In this document: piece after piece, positions 48,998 through 58,276 of the stretch
Layout of the letters: the number at the start of each line of letters is the position of its first letter
Position numbering within the stretch: position 1 is the stretch's first letter
Assembly (NCBI GenBank): GCA_031082125.1
Contig: JAVHLM010000016.1
Span: forward strand, 97,931 to 161,930
Length of the DNA: 64,000 nt
Source of the DNA: Candidatus Eremiobacterota bacterium
Lineage (GTDB): Bacteria; Vulcanimicrobiota; CADAWZ01; Ess09-12
Direction: 5' to 3'
Made by a program: the position numbers and the translations under genes
The notes under the pieces: model-generated
Told to the model about the DNA's origin: nothing
Databases searched by the model: none
What the model saw: only the letters and a program-made list of their open reading frames with translations

Positions 48998-51595
48998 TTA
49001 CTCGGTATCGACGACCTGGTGATAGAGGAACTGGTCCTCGGCATCGGAGAACTCCTCGGGCTTTTCCTCGAAGAGGCCGCCTCCGACATCAAAGCCGCCG
49101 GCGAGCATTCCGAAGCCTGCCAGGCCGTCCATCATGACGGCTTTTTCACCGCTGTCCTTTGAATCGCCGAATTCCACTTCCTTGCCATCGACAGTGACGG
49201 TGTTCTTGATGATGGTATCGGGATCCTTCTGTTTTCCCTCGATGAGCTCCTCGCCGGGCTTGAGGGATGCGAGGGCATTCTTCAGCCTGGTCTGCTGGGC
49301 GATGGCTTTGTCCTGGTCATAGTACTGGTTGAAGAACTTGGCAATGGCCTCCTTGTCCTTCTCGGGGTCAAGGGCCGCCACGCTGCGGAGCGACTTGTTG
49401 AGGGAGTCGAGCTCGAGCTTCATGACGCCACCTTCGTAGTTCCCTGTCGTAATCACCACGTGGACGCCTTTCTTGGCCATGCTCTTGAGGAGGCTGTTGA
49501 GGGTCCTGTCGCCGTCACTCATGAATTTCTTCTCCACGTTGATGGTATCCTTGGCCTGATCAAGCGCTGCCATGAGCCAGTGCTCGCCGAAGCCCTTGCG
49601 GGCGATGGTGAGCATCTCCGGGTGGCTCGCAATGGTGCCGAAGCCCCTTGTCTGGTCCATGGAGTTCTTGGACAGGTTGTGCCCTCCCACGTAAGCCTTT
49701 TCCTTGTCCACCTCGATGTAGTTGTTGCTCGTGGATTCCATGCCGAGCTGCTCGATCTTCACGCCCTTGGCCTGGAGCTCTGCCATGATCTTTTTCTCGT
49801 AATCTGAAAGCTTCTTCCTTTCAGGCAGGATGATCTTCACCGGGATGCCCTGGCCTGCCTTTTCCTTCAGTATCTTTGCCACTTCGGCGTCGGAGACCTC
49901 CTTGGTCTCGATGAGGATGCCGGATGTGGCGCTCTTGAGAAGGTTGGTAAGCTGCGAGCGGGCGTTGCCGGGGCTTGAAACAAGCTCAGAGGTGGGTGTT
50001 GCGGCGCCCGCCTCGGCGGTATCGGTCTTCTTCTTCCCTTTTCCTCCCCAATCGGCGTCAAGCTGAGCCTGGATGTCGGCCACTTCCTTCTCGTTGATAT
50101 CTATCACGCCGTAGTTCACGTTGTTCCTGAAAGCTGACCCCGAGATGTTGTCGGGGAACATGATGGCTTCTTTCCCGTCAACGACCATGCAGGTGCCCTG
50201 CATCGACTTGTAAGTATCGTCGCTCCACTGGACCTCCACGCCGGCCTTCTTGAGCTCCTCGGCGCTCTCAATGTTGAACTTGCAGTTGGGATCCCACGGG
50301 AAGGGATTCTGCGGCATCATGACCCGCACTTTCACGCCGTTTTCCGCAGCCTTGCAGAGGCCCGTGCGCACCTGCTTGTCGGAGAAGAGGTTTGTCTCGA
50401 CGGTGATGGATTCCTCGGCGGTCCTTATGGCGGCGTTCATAGATTGGCCGATGACGCCGTTGTCGGAGACAATCATCTTCGAGGGGATGTCGAATCCCTT
50501 GGCGCCGTAACGGTCTATGATGGCGTCGAGCTGGCCTCCCTTGTCGGAGAAAATGTAACCGAGCTCCCTGTTCTTGCTGATGGCGGAGAAGCTGAAGTTC
50601 TGTGATCCCACGTAAGTCTTGTTGCCTTCACCTTTTTCATCGGAGTCAACGGCGATGGCCTTCGCATGAATGTAAGGCGAGGTGAGGAATTTCACCTTGG
50701 CGCCGCGGAGCGCCAGGTACGCTCCTGACTGCATGTTGTACTGGGCAACGCCCGGGTCGGTAAGGGTAAGCTCCGTCTCGACGCCTTCCTTGAGCTTCTT
50801 GCCCAGGAGGGCGATGATGTCCTTGTCCGAGAAGCCCTGCTGGAGCACGTGGATCGACTTCTTGGCGCCGCCGATGAGGCCTTCGAGCTTCTCTCTCGCG
50901 TTGTCGGGGCTTATCACGAGGTTCACGTCCTCCATCTCGGGGAGGGGGACCCTCTCCCAGTCAGAATTGAAGATTGTCTGGACCTGGTCAACGACCTTGG
51001 GATTATTGATGACGATGGCGCCAAGGTCAAGGTTCTTGTCAAAGGTGGTGCTTCCAAGGTTGCCGGTGAGGATAAGGGCTTTCTTGCCGTCAAAGACCAT
51101 GCTCTTCTCATGGGTGACCCTGTTCTTTGAGAAGACAGGGTTGTCGGGCTTGTACTCGGCGCCGGCTTCCACGAGCTCTTTGACGGCCTTCTCGCTGGGG
51201 TTGGACTTGAACTCAGCCCAGTAGAAGGGGTCGTCCTCCACCATGAGACGCACCTTCACTCCGCGCTTGAGGGCGTCCTTGAAGGCGTCCATGAGCTTCG
51301 GCGTGTTGGCCGTGATGATATAGATATGGACATCAATGGACTTCTTGGCGTCATTGATGGTTTCGATGAGGGTCTCCAGGCCTTTTTCCCGCATCACGAT
51401 GATTTCCGGCGTGGGGCCCGTATCCTTGATGTCCTGGGGCTTGCTTTCAGGGGTGCCGCTTATCTCGGCGCTGTCCTTCGGCGTCTCTTCCTTGGGCTTT
51501 TTCTTCTTCGTCGCCGCCAGATCGGCCGGCACGGGAGACTGGAACCCCGTTGAAATGTTCTGCGGGACCTGGAAATTCATGCCGTCAATCGTCAT
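48998..51595 (-). CDS. Multi-domain phospholipase D-like protein
   Basis: 865 residues. Four to five PLD-fold repeats. Repeat 1 has an intact HKD motif, HEKSMVFD at residues 162-169, repeat 2 has HAKAIAVD at 310-317. The equivalent sites in later repeats read QGTCMVVD and SNNYIEVD, so His and Lys are lost. Two HKD motifs make one active site in the family (phospholipases, nucleases, cardiolipin synthases), so repeats 1-2 could be catalytic and the rest structural. No signal peptide; the start MTIDGMNFQVPQ is similar to that of the repeat protein at 63836. A 106-residue gene sits 6 bases upstream. Confidence 0.88.
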   Translation of the reverse strand: MTIDGMNFQVPQNISTGFQSPVPADLAATKKKKPKEETPKDSAEISGTPESKPQDIKDTGPTPEIIVMREKGLETLIETINDAKKSIDVHIYIITANTPKLMDAFKDALKRGVKVRLMVEDDPFYWAEFKSNPSEKAVKELVEAGAEYKPDNPVFSKNRVTHEKSMVFDGKKALILTGNLGSTTFDKNLDLGAIVINNPKVVDQVQTIFNSDWERVPLPEMEDVNLVISPDNAREKLEGLIGGAKKSIHVLQQGFSDKDIIALLGKKLKEGVETELTLTDPGVAQYNMQSGAYLALRGAKVKFLTSPYIHAKAIAVDSDEKGEGNKTYVGSQNFSFSAISKNRELGYIFSDKGGQLDAIIDRYGAKGFDIPSKMIVSDNGVIGQSMNAAIRTAEESITVETNLFSDKQVRTGLCKAAENGVKVRVMMPQNPFPWDPNCKFNIESAEELKKAGVEVQWSDDTYKSMQGTCMVVDGKEAIMFPDNISGSAFRNNVNYGVIDINEKEVADIQAQLDADWGGKGKKKTDTAEAGAATPTSELVSSPGNARSQLTNLLKSATSGILIETKEVSDAEVAKILKEKAGQGIPVKIILPERKKLSDYEKKIMAELQAKGVKIEQLGMESTSNNYIEVDKEKAYVGGHNLSKNSMDQTRGFGTIASHPEMLTIARKGFGEHWLMAALDQAKDTINVEKKFMSDGDRTLNSLLKSMAKKGVHVVITTGNYEGGVMKLELDSLNKSLRSVAALDPEKDKEAIAKFFNQYYDQDKAIAQQTRLKNALASLKPGEELIEGKQKDPDTIIKNTVTVDGKEVEFGDSKDSGEKAVMMDGLAGFGMLAGGFDVGGGLFEEKPEEFSDAEDQFLYHQVVDTE

Positions 51596-51601
51596 TTTCC
51601 C

Positions 51602-51922
51602 TCATCCTTTCTTTACTATCGAAGGTATGGCTTTTAAAAAGTCCACCAGCTCTTCGGTGCTCTTTAATTCCCCCATAATGTTGATAATGTTGCGGTTCTC
51701 CAGGTCATAATCAAATTTTCTCGCAAGGATGGTGGTTTTTTTTGTCTCATGCTTCAGTATCTCTGAGTACTGGTAGCGTATTCTCCCTTTCGAGTTGATA
51801 TAAACCTGGTGGTTTGTCTCGCCGTCGTCCCTGATGCCATTCACCGTCTGGGCGACGATGGCGTCAAATCCCGCCTCTTCAAGAATGGCGACAATGAGGT
51901 CCGTGTTATAATCCCAGGGCAT
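51602..51922 (-). CDS. Hypothetical protein, first gene of the PLD operon
   Basis: 106 residues, no recognised domain. Alternating strands and helices (LIVAILEEAGFDAIVAQTVN, QVYINSKGRIRYQYSEILKH) and a helical end (STEELVDFLKAIPSIVKKG) suggest a compact alpha/beta fold. Begins ATG 51922. Its stop is 6 bases from the start of the phospholipase D-like gene, so the two are co-transcribed. Confidence 0.72.
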   Translation of the reverse strand: MPWDYNTDLIVAILEEAGFDAIVAQTVNGIRDDGETNHQVYINSKGRIRYQYSEILKHETKKTTILARKFDYDLENRNIINIMGELKSTEELVDFLKAIPSIVKKG

Positions 51923-52203
51923 GGATGCTCCTTAGCGTACTTTTATTTCATTATAGCATGGCGGCGCCGGCCTGTGTGAGGGAATTATATTAACAATATG
52001 TTAACATCTCTCCATGGAGCCATAAAGAAAACTTCATGGGGGAGGGAAATAAGAGCGGTTAATTTTCGACAAAAGAGCAGGACGGTAAAAAATGATATTC
52101 CATGGATAATGCTGAAAATATCAGGGGGAGGTGACGCGGGATCGGTGGTGCTCTGAGAGCGTAAAAGGCAGTGAAGCAAATAAATGATAAGGTGGGATGA
52201 ATA

Positions 52204-55200
52204 ATGAAGAACAGGATATGGATCACCGGGGGACTTCTGGTAATAGTCTTGATGGCAGCCTTGATAATAAGCTCCTGCGGCAGGACAGGCGGCGGTATTG
52301 CCACGTCGGGGAGCGTTCCCTCCCAGTTTCTTGAAACGCGAATCATAGGGCAGAATACCCTTCTCTGCGGCACGCCGGCCTCCCTTCGCGTCATTGTCTT
52401 TGACGCCCGGGGCATGACACCGGTGAAGGATGCCCGCGTGGAGGCAGTGCTTGCGGGCTCTGAACTGGGCCAGCGCCACCGTCTTTTTTCTGACAAGACC
52501 AACGATCTCGGCACTATCGCGATGACCTACACGGTGCCTGCCGATGCCCGGGGGGCCATGGAGCTTACGGTGACAGTCAAGGCGGGGGAAGGGGAGCGCA
52601 GCGAGAAGCTTCCCGTCACCGTCAGCGACAAGGAGCCGAAAATCAGCCTCTCAACGGACAAGCCCCTCTACCAGCCAGGGCAGGTGATCCACATCAAGGC
52701 CCTTGCCCTTGAGCTGCCGACTCTCGAGCCCCTGGCGAAGAAAAAGATGATCCTCGAGGTTCTTGACCCCAAGGGCAACAAGGTGGTGAAACTGGACCAG
52801 GAGACCTCGCCTTATGGAATTGTAGGCCTTGATTTTTCCCTTGCGCGGGAGATAAATCTCGGTGAATACGTGATAAGGGCCTCGGCCGAAGGGGGAGCTC
52901 CCGTCGAGAAGAAAGTCATGGTGAAGAAATATGTGCTCCCCAAGTTCAAGGCCGAGCTTGTGGCCAAGAAAAAGTTCTATACCCCCGGGGAGACCCTCGA
53001 TGGCCATGTGAGCGCCCGCTATTTTTTCGGGAAGCCCGTGGCGGAAGCCGAGGTCCTCATCAACATCCTGGCCAGTGACGATCGCCTCAGGAAGGTGGCC
53101 GTGCTGAAAGGAAAGACCGACAAGGACGGCGTCTACAAGTTTTCCTTCAAAGTGCCCCGTGACTTCAACGGTATCGCTTTCCATGCCAACAAGGCATTCC
53201 TCGCCTTCGAAGCTAACGTGAGAGACACGGCGGAGCACAAGGAGGCAGTCTATCACCAGTACCCGGTGGCGAAATATCCCATCAGCGTGCAGGTGATGCC
53301 TGAGGGGGGGCGTATGATCCCCGGCCTCGAGAATATCCTGTACCTCGTGGCAAGCTATCCCGACGGGAGCCCTTCGGAATGCAAGGTTCAAGTGAAGCTC
53401 CCCGAAGGAAACACCCGTGAGGTGGTCACTGACGCGGGGGGCTACGGGACCCTCACCGTCACCCCCAAAAAGAACGAATCGGTGCTGCTTCGGCTCCAGG
53501 CCCGCGACAGGCAGGGAAACGAATCGGAAAAGACGGTGAGCTTCAGCGCGGGAGACAAGGAGGAAACAGTCCTTCTGCGCACCGATAAAACCCTCTATAA
53601 TGCCGGCGATCCTGTGAAAGTGAAGGTGCTCTCCTCAAGGAAGGAAGGCGCGGTGTACCTTGACTTTTTGAGGAACGGCCACACCCTCTATACCCAGTCG
53701 GTCTTTACCAGGGACGGGCAGGGTGACGGCACCCTCGAGGTGCCTGCAGAGGTCTCAGGAATGGTGGCCCTCAACGCCTATTTCGTCTCGCCTTACACAG
53801 GCGTGGTCCAGGACTCGAGGAGCCTTTACTTTGCCCCTTCTGACCTCAATGTGGCCGTGAAGCTTGACAAGGAGACCTACCAGCCGGGCGGCGAGGCAAA
53901 GCTGGAATTCAAGGTGACCGACAAGAAGGGGAACCCTGTGCCCTCTGCGCTGGGCGTCGATCTTGTTGATGAGAGCGTCTTTGCCATGTTCGAGCGCCGT
54001 CCCGGCATGGAGACAATCTATTTTCTCGTGCCGGCCGATATCATGAAGGCCCCCTATGTGCTTGGCGGCCTCACCATGCGGGACTTCATCCTCAATGCCG
54101 CAGAGCCCCAGAGCGAGACCTGCTCTAAAGTGGTCCTCGCCCAGGCTCCCCAGCTCCCCCAGTACCAGGTGGTCCTCGACAGCTTTGCCCAGAAGCAGCA
54201 GAAGATTCTTGCCGATCTCGAGAAGATCGAGGGGGCCTGCGAAAAGTTCTACGGGGCGAAACAGAAATACCCCTCGCAGCCTTCCGAGCTCGTGGCGGCA
54301 AATATGCTCGCCGCCGCAGACACCAAGGACCCCTGGGGGCGCGATTACCTCATCAAGGCCCCTGAGAAGCCCGGCGGCCCTCAAGCTGCCTCCCCCGCCG
54401 GCGGCGGCCCCGTGGTCATCAATGTGGGCGGCGGCCCGGCAATGATCCATCCCGGCAGGCCTTTTCCGGGGAAATTCATTGACAGGGAGGAAGTGGGCGG
54501 ACCTCCCAGGGATGGCCTCATCGCAAGGCCGGCGGCTCCTCCACAGGCATATGGCCCCCCGGGCTGGAGCGGTACCCTTCCCAACATAGTATGCGTGGGC
54601 GCCGACGGGAAAGAGGGGACCCCCGATGATCTGGACCTCAAGGCATTATTCCTCGCGAGGGGCCCCCAGCTTCCCCAGGTGGTCGCTATGCCGGGAAAGC
54701 CCATGATGGAGGAAAGGGAGATGATGGCGGGGGGAGCAGCGCCTCAGGGAGCCATGATGAAGATGCAGGCGAACAGGGCCGACATGGCCATGCCTTCTGC
54801 GGCACCGCCTCCTGAGGCAAAGCAGGCATCGCTTGAGAGCGCCCAGGAGCCGGTGAGGGTGAGGGAATACTTCCCCGAAACCCTCATGTCGGTGCCGGAG
54901 CTCATCACCGATGACAAAGGGATAGCCCTTCTCACGGTGCCTCTGGCGGACTCGATCACCACGTGGCGCCTCTCGGCCCTGGCAAACTCCCTGAAAGGAA
55001 AGCTTGGGAGCACCACGGGAGGGATCAAGGTCTTCCAGGATTTCTTCGTGGACCTGGACCTCCCGGTGAAGCTCACCCAGGGGGACGAGGTCTCCATTCC
55101 CGTGCGTATCTTTAATTACCTTCCCAAGTCCCAGCAGATAGCGGTGACGCTGGAGAAGGGCGACTGGTTCGAGGTGCTCGATAAGGAGCTTACCCAGAAG

Positions 55201-56949
55201 AGGACGGTAGAGAAGGAGGATGTCGTTGCCACGCGCTTCACCATCAGGGTGAAGGAAGTGGGCATTCACAAGCTCAACATCACTGCAAGGGGAAGCGAGC
55301 TTTCTGACGCCATAAGCCGCGAGATAGAAGTGGAGCCCGACGGCAAGAAATACCTGCTTTACAAGGGCGACCTCATCAAGAGCCCGGGGAGCAGCACCTC
55401 CATTGAGATTCCGGGAAGCGCCATCGCCAACGGAAGCGACATCCAGCTCGTGGTGTACCCCAGGCCCGTGTCGCAGATCATCGAGGGCATGGATACCATC
55501 TTCAGGATGCCCGGCGGCTGCTTTGAGCAGACCTCATCGATCACCTATCCCAACGTCCTTGTGCTTGATTATCTCAAGAAGTCGGGGCAGTCAACGCCCC
55601 AGGTGGAGAAAAAGGCCCTCGAGTATATCAACCAGGGCTATCAGCGCCTCCTGGGATACGAGATCCAGGGCGGCGGCTTCCAGGTGTGGGGTGCTCCCCC
55701 CGCCACCAAGGTCCTCACCGCATACGGCATCATGGAGTTCTCTGACATGGCCAAGGTCGCCCAGGTTGATAAGGGCGCCATAGACAGGGCCAAGAGGTGG
55801 CTTCTCTCCCAGAAGCAGCCCGACGGGTCATGGACGCCTGACCAGAGCTTTGCCCATGCCGAGCAGTGGGGCACTATCCAGTCAAACAACATGCCCACGA
55901 CGGCCTACCTCACCTGGGCCCTTGCCGAGGCGGGATGCAAGGGGGAGATTGCCGATTCCATCAGCTACCTCAAGAAGCAAGCAGGCCAAGTATCCAATCC
56001 TTATATACTCGCCCTCATGGCGAATGCCTTCATCGCATACAACATCAATGATGGCGACGGGGCAAAACTTCTTGACCGCCTGAACGGGATGAAGACTGAG
56101 GAAAAAGAGGGTGTCTACTGGAAGACAGACTCCCTTTATTCCCAGGGATTACCGGCGTCGGTGGAAACGACGGCCCTGGTCGTCTACGCCATGCAGAAGA
56201 CAAAGAAGTACCCGGAAACGATAGGCAAGGGCCTCTCCTATCTCGTGAAGTCAAAGGATCAGAACGGTCTCTGGTACTCGACGCAGGCCACCATCTTTGC
56301 CATGCGGGCCTTACTGCTTTCGCAGGTTTCAGCTCCCCCGGAACCGGCGGAGCTTACGGCGGACATCATCGTAAACGGTGAGAAAGCCGACTCCTTTACG
56401 ATCAATGACAAGAACCTGGAGCTTTTCCAGCAGTTTGACCTGAAGAAGTATGTGAAAAACGGCAGGAATGATGTGAAGATCGAGGTGAAGGGGAAGGGTG
56501 AGTGCGCCTACCGCGTGGCGGGAACCTATTATCTCCCCTGGACTGCCGCTGAAAAGGCCAGGAACAAGGAGCTGGACATCCAGGTGGCCTATGACAGGAC
56601 CGAGGTGAAGACCCAGGACTCCATCGCCTGCAAGGTCAAGGTGAAGAACCTCAGGAATTCCTATGCGCCCATGGTGATGGTGGAAGTAGGGACGCCGCCG
56701 GGGTTCGACGTGATGACTGAGGATATAGAGCGTATGGTGGCAGCGAAAAAGGTGCAGAAGTTTGAGATGGCCAGTGACAGGGTGGTGCTCTATCTCAACG
56801 GGGTGGAGAAGGGAAAGTCATTTGACGGCTCCTTCAGGCTTACCGCGCGTTACCCACTCAAGGTGAAAACGCCGACAAGTCTTACGTACCTCTATTACAA
56901 TCCCGAGGTGAACGCCCGGTGCGCCCCTGTCACCATCAGGGTGAACTAG
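52204..56949 (+). CDS. Alpha-2-macroglobulin-like lipoprotein with inserted pseudopilin-type segment
   Basis: 1581 residues. Signal with lipobox IISSC, Cys25. MG (macroglobulin) domains fill about 30-620. Thioester motif GGCFEQTSS with Cys1106, then the alpha-helical TED domain and a receptor-like C-terminal domain. Family role: a periplasmic trap that covalently holds attacking proteases. Between about 652 and 800 lies a segment unlike A2M: a long helix (KQQKILADLEKIEGACEKFY), KYPSQPSEL, KDPWGRDYLI and VGADGKEGTPDDLD. These are the hallmarks of the GspG major pseudopilin C-terminal domain, here separated by a Gly/Pro-rich insert. The usual pbpC partner is absent. Confidence 0.92.
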   Translation: MKNRIWITGGLLVIVLMAALIISSCGRTGGGIATSGSVPSQFLETRIIGQNTLLCGTPASLRVIVFDARGMTPVKDARVEAVLAGSELGQRHRLFSDKTNDLGTIAMTYTVPADARGAMELTVTVKAGEGERSEKLPVTVSDKEPKISLSTDKPLYQPGQVIHIKALALELPTLEPLAKKKMILEVLDPKGNKVVKLDQETSPYGIVGLDFSLAREINLGEYVIRASAEGGAPVEKKVMVKKYVLPKFKAELVAKKKFYTPGETLDGHVSARYFFGKPVAEAEVLINILASDDRLRKVAVLKGKTDKDGVYKFSFKVPRDFNGIAFHANKAFLAFEANVRDTAEHKEAVYHQYPVAKYPISVQVMPEGGRMIPGLENILYLVASYPDGSPSECKVQVKLPEGNTREVVTDAGGYGTLTVTPKKNESVLLRLQARDRQGNESEKTVSFSAGDKEETVLLRTDKTLYNAGDPVKVKVLSSRKEGAVYLDFLRNGHTLYTQSVFTRDGQGDGTLEVPAEVSGMVALNAYFVSPYTGVVQDSRSLYFAPSDLNVAVKLDKETYQPGGEAKLEFKVTDKKGNPVPSALGVDLVDESVFAMFERRPGMETIYFLVPADIMKAPYVLGGLTMRDFILNAAEPQSETCSKVVLAQAPQLPQYQVVLDSFAQKQQKILADLEKIEGACEKFYGAKQKYPSQPSELVAANMLAAADTKDPWGRDYLIKAPEKPGGPQAASPAGGGPVVINVGGGPAMIHPGRPFPGKFIDREEVGGPPRDGLIARPAAPPQAYGPPGWSGTLPNIVCVGADGKEGTPDDLDLKALFLARGPQLPQVVAMPGKPMMEEREMMAGGAAPQGAMMKMQANRADMAMPSAAPPPEAKQASLESAQEPVRVREYFPETLMSVPELITDDKGIALLTVPLADSITTWRLSALANSLKGKLGSTTGGIKVFQDFFVDLDLPVKLTQGDEVSIPVRIFNYLPKSQQIAVTLEKGDWFEVLDKELTQKRTVEKEDVVATRFTIRVKEVGIHKLNITARGSELSDAISREIEVEPDGKKYLLYKGDLIKSPGSSTSIEIPGSAIANGSDIQLVVYPRPVSQIIEGMDTIFRMPGGCFEQTSSITYPNVLVLDYLKKSGQSTPQVEKKALEYINQGYQRLLGYEIQGGGFQVWGAPPATKVLTAYGIMEFSDMAKVAQVDKGAIDRAKRWLLSQKQPDGSWTPDQSFAHAEQWGTIQSNNMPTTAYLTWALAEAGCKGEIADSISYLKKQAGQVSNPYILALMANAFIAYNINDGDGAKLLDRLNGMKTEEKEGVYWKTDSLYSQGLPASVETTALVVYAMQKTKKYPETIGKGLSYLVKSKDQNGLWYSTQATIFAMRALLLSQVSAPPEPAELTADIIVNGEKADSFTINDKNLELFQQFDLKKYVKNGRNDVKIEVKGKGECAYRVAGTYYLPWTAAEKARNKELDIQVAYDRTEVKTQDSIACKVKVKNLRNSYAPMVMVEVGTPPGFDVMTEDIERMVAAKKVQKFEMASDRVVLYLNGVEKGKSFDGSFRLTARYPLKVKTPTSLTYLYYNPEVNARCAPVTIRVN

Positions 56950-56976
56950 GAAAACCCTTTTCGGGGTGAGGAGTTG

Positions 56977-57010
56977 AAAAGAGTGTCTCTTCGAGGGGCA
57001 CTCTTTTTTT
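56977..57010 (+). terminator. Intrinsic terminator of the macroglobulin gene
   Basis: AAAAGAGTGTCTC pairs with GGGGCACTCTTTT around a short TTCGA loop, with a run of seven T (57004-57010). It lies 28 bases past the stop at 56949. Confidence 0.88.
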
Positions 57011-57203
57011 CCAGACTTCTAATTCGTTGGGGAAGGCCTGGCAAAGGCCATGTTCCAGGAAAACCCGTGAAGGTTTTATCAAAGGCCGGTGAAGAGTCTG
57101 AAATTCCTGAAGGAGTGCCCTCGCTGGTGAATCTCTCCCTGTTCCTTTCCTTGGACCGCGATTTCTGATATAATGAGGGAAGAATGGTGAGGAGGTGGGT
57201 TTT

Positions 57204-57713
57204 ATGAAGACTGCCAGGAGGGGCTTCACCCTTGTGGAGTTGATTGTGGCCATTGCCGTCGCCGGCATCATCATGGCCATTGCTGTTCCCCAGTATATCG
57301 GCTACAAGTCCAGGCTTATCGCAAAGTCCGAAGCCCTCAAGTTCGAGGCCTTTCTTGCCGAAGCGAAGGAGACGTCAAAGAAGTACTGCACCTCCATCGA
57401 GCTTTACGGCACCAACCTTGCAAGCGACAACGGGGCAGGAACCCTGGAGGCAAAGAACCTGGCAACCAAGTATAACCGCCGTATAGTGTTTCCCAGCGGT
57501 GTGAGGGTCACGAGCAATTACGACATGGTCAACAATGCCTATTTTACCCCTACCGACATGAGGCTTTCCTCGTCGGGCGCCATCATAAGCGGTGTGCAGT
57601 TCATTGTAAAGAGCGAAGCGACGCTTGCCGAGTACTCGGCTACCCTCACCAACGCGGGGCAGGTTAAAATCCAGGTGAGGGACAACAACTGCTCGCCCTG
57701 GAAGGAGCTTTAG
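57204..57713 (+). CDS. Lone type IV prepilin-like protein
   Basis: 169 residues from ATG 57204, with GGAGG 8 bases upstream; an in-frame GTG at 57195 lies inside that site. Leader RRGFTLVELIVAIAVAGIIM with the Gly-Phe cut site and Glu5 is textbook. The mature domain is a long helix plus small beta part, ending in CSPW with a second Cys earlier (KKYCTS), so one disulfide is possible. No assembly genes are adjacent. The stop overlaps the convergent ClpP-like gene by 4 bases. Confidence 0.88.
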   Translation: MKTARRGFTLVELIVAIAVAGIIMAIAVPQYIGYKSRLIAKSEALKFEAFLAEAKETSKKYCTSIELYGTNLASDNGAGTLEAKNLATKYNRRIVFPSGVRVTSNYDMVNNAYFTPTDMRLSSSGAIISGVQFIVKSEATLAEYSATLTNAGQVKIQVRDNNCSPWKEL

Positions 57714-58276
57714 AGTGAGGGAGCTCCAGGCAGCACCCTGTCTATAACCCCCAGCTCCACCGCCTCCCGGGCTGTCAATATACGGTCGGTGTTGATTTCC
57801 TTTCTGAGAAGGGATGGCTCCTTTCCTGTCGCCTTTGCCAGGATGCTGATTATCTTCTCCTTGGCGGAGACTATCTGCTTTCCTGCCGATTCCATGGCGC
57901 CGTCACTTACCCCCTGTATAAAGAGAGGCTGATAAAGGAGGATCTGAGAGTGGGGGAGCGCAAAACGCCTGGCGCCGCATGCGAGGATAATCGCTGCACC
58001 GCAGCAGGCCTTTTCCAGGCAGATTGTGGTGACTGGAGGCGCGATACGCTTTATTGCGTCGCAGATTGCCAGGGCCGCCTGGGCTGAGCCTCCGGGAGAG
58101 TTGAGATACATATCAATGCCTTTCTTCTCATCGACGGCCTCAAGCTCTTCGAGCTGATCGATTACGCGTCCGGCATAGTCATCGTCAATGGTGCCCTCAA
58201 TGAGAATGATGCGCTCCTTTATCAAGCGCCCCATGAGCTCCTCGGCAAGGAGCTTCCCGCTTTTTTCATTATTCAT
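57710..58276 (-). CDS. ClpP-fold serine-protease homologue with substituted catalytic residues
   Basis: 188 residues from ATG 58276. The ClpP fold is clear: ERIILIEGTIDDDYAGRVID, DMYLNSPGGSAQAALAICDA, ATGKEPSLLRKEINTDRIL and AREAVELGVIDRVL. The catalytic Ser of the usual A-S-M-G is Cys91 (KACCGAA), the catalytic His of M-I-H-Q-P is Tyr115 (LLYQP), and the Asp position appears as Glu160 if aligned on the DRxL block. So it is unlikely to be a normal serine peptidase and resembles ClpR-type inactive subunits. The start overlaps the permease end by 8 bases, so translation is coupled. No clpX or clpA nearby. Confidence 0.88.
   Translation of the reverse strand: MNNEKSGKLLAEELMGRLIKERIILIEGTIDDDYAGRVIDQLEELEAVDEKKGIDMYLNSPGGSAQAALAICDAIKRIAPPVTTICLEKACCGAAIILACGARRFALPHSQILLYQPLFIQGVSDGAMESAGKQIVSAKEKIISILAKATGKEPSLLRKEINTDRILTAREAVELGVIDRVLPGAPSL

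Noticed and set aside
51950..51989. Two TATAAT boxes on the minus strand upstream of the gene at 51922
   Set aside because: No acceptable -35 box at 16-18 bases for either; AT-rich spacer makes chance matches likely.
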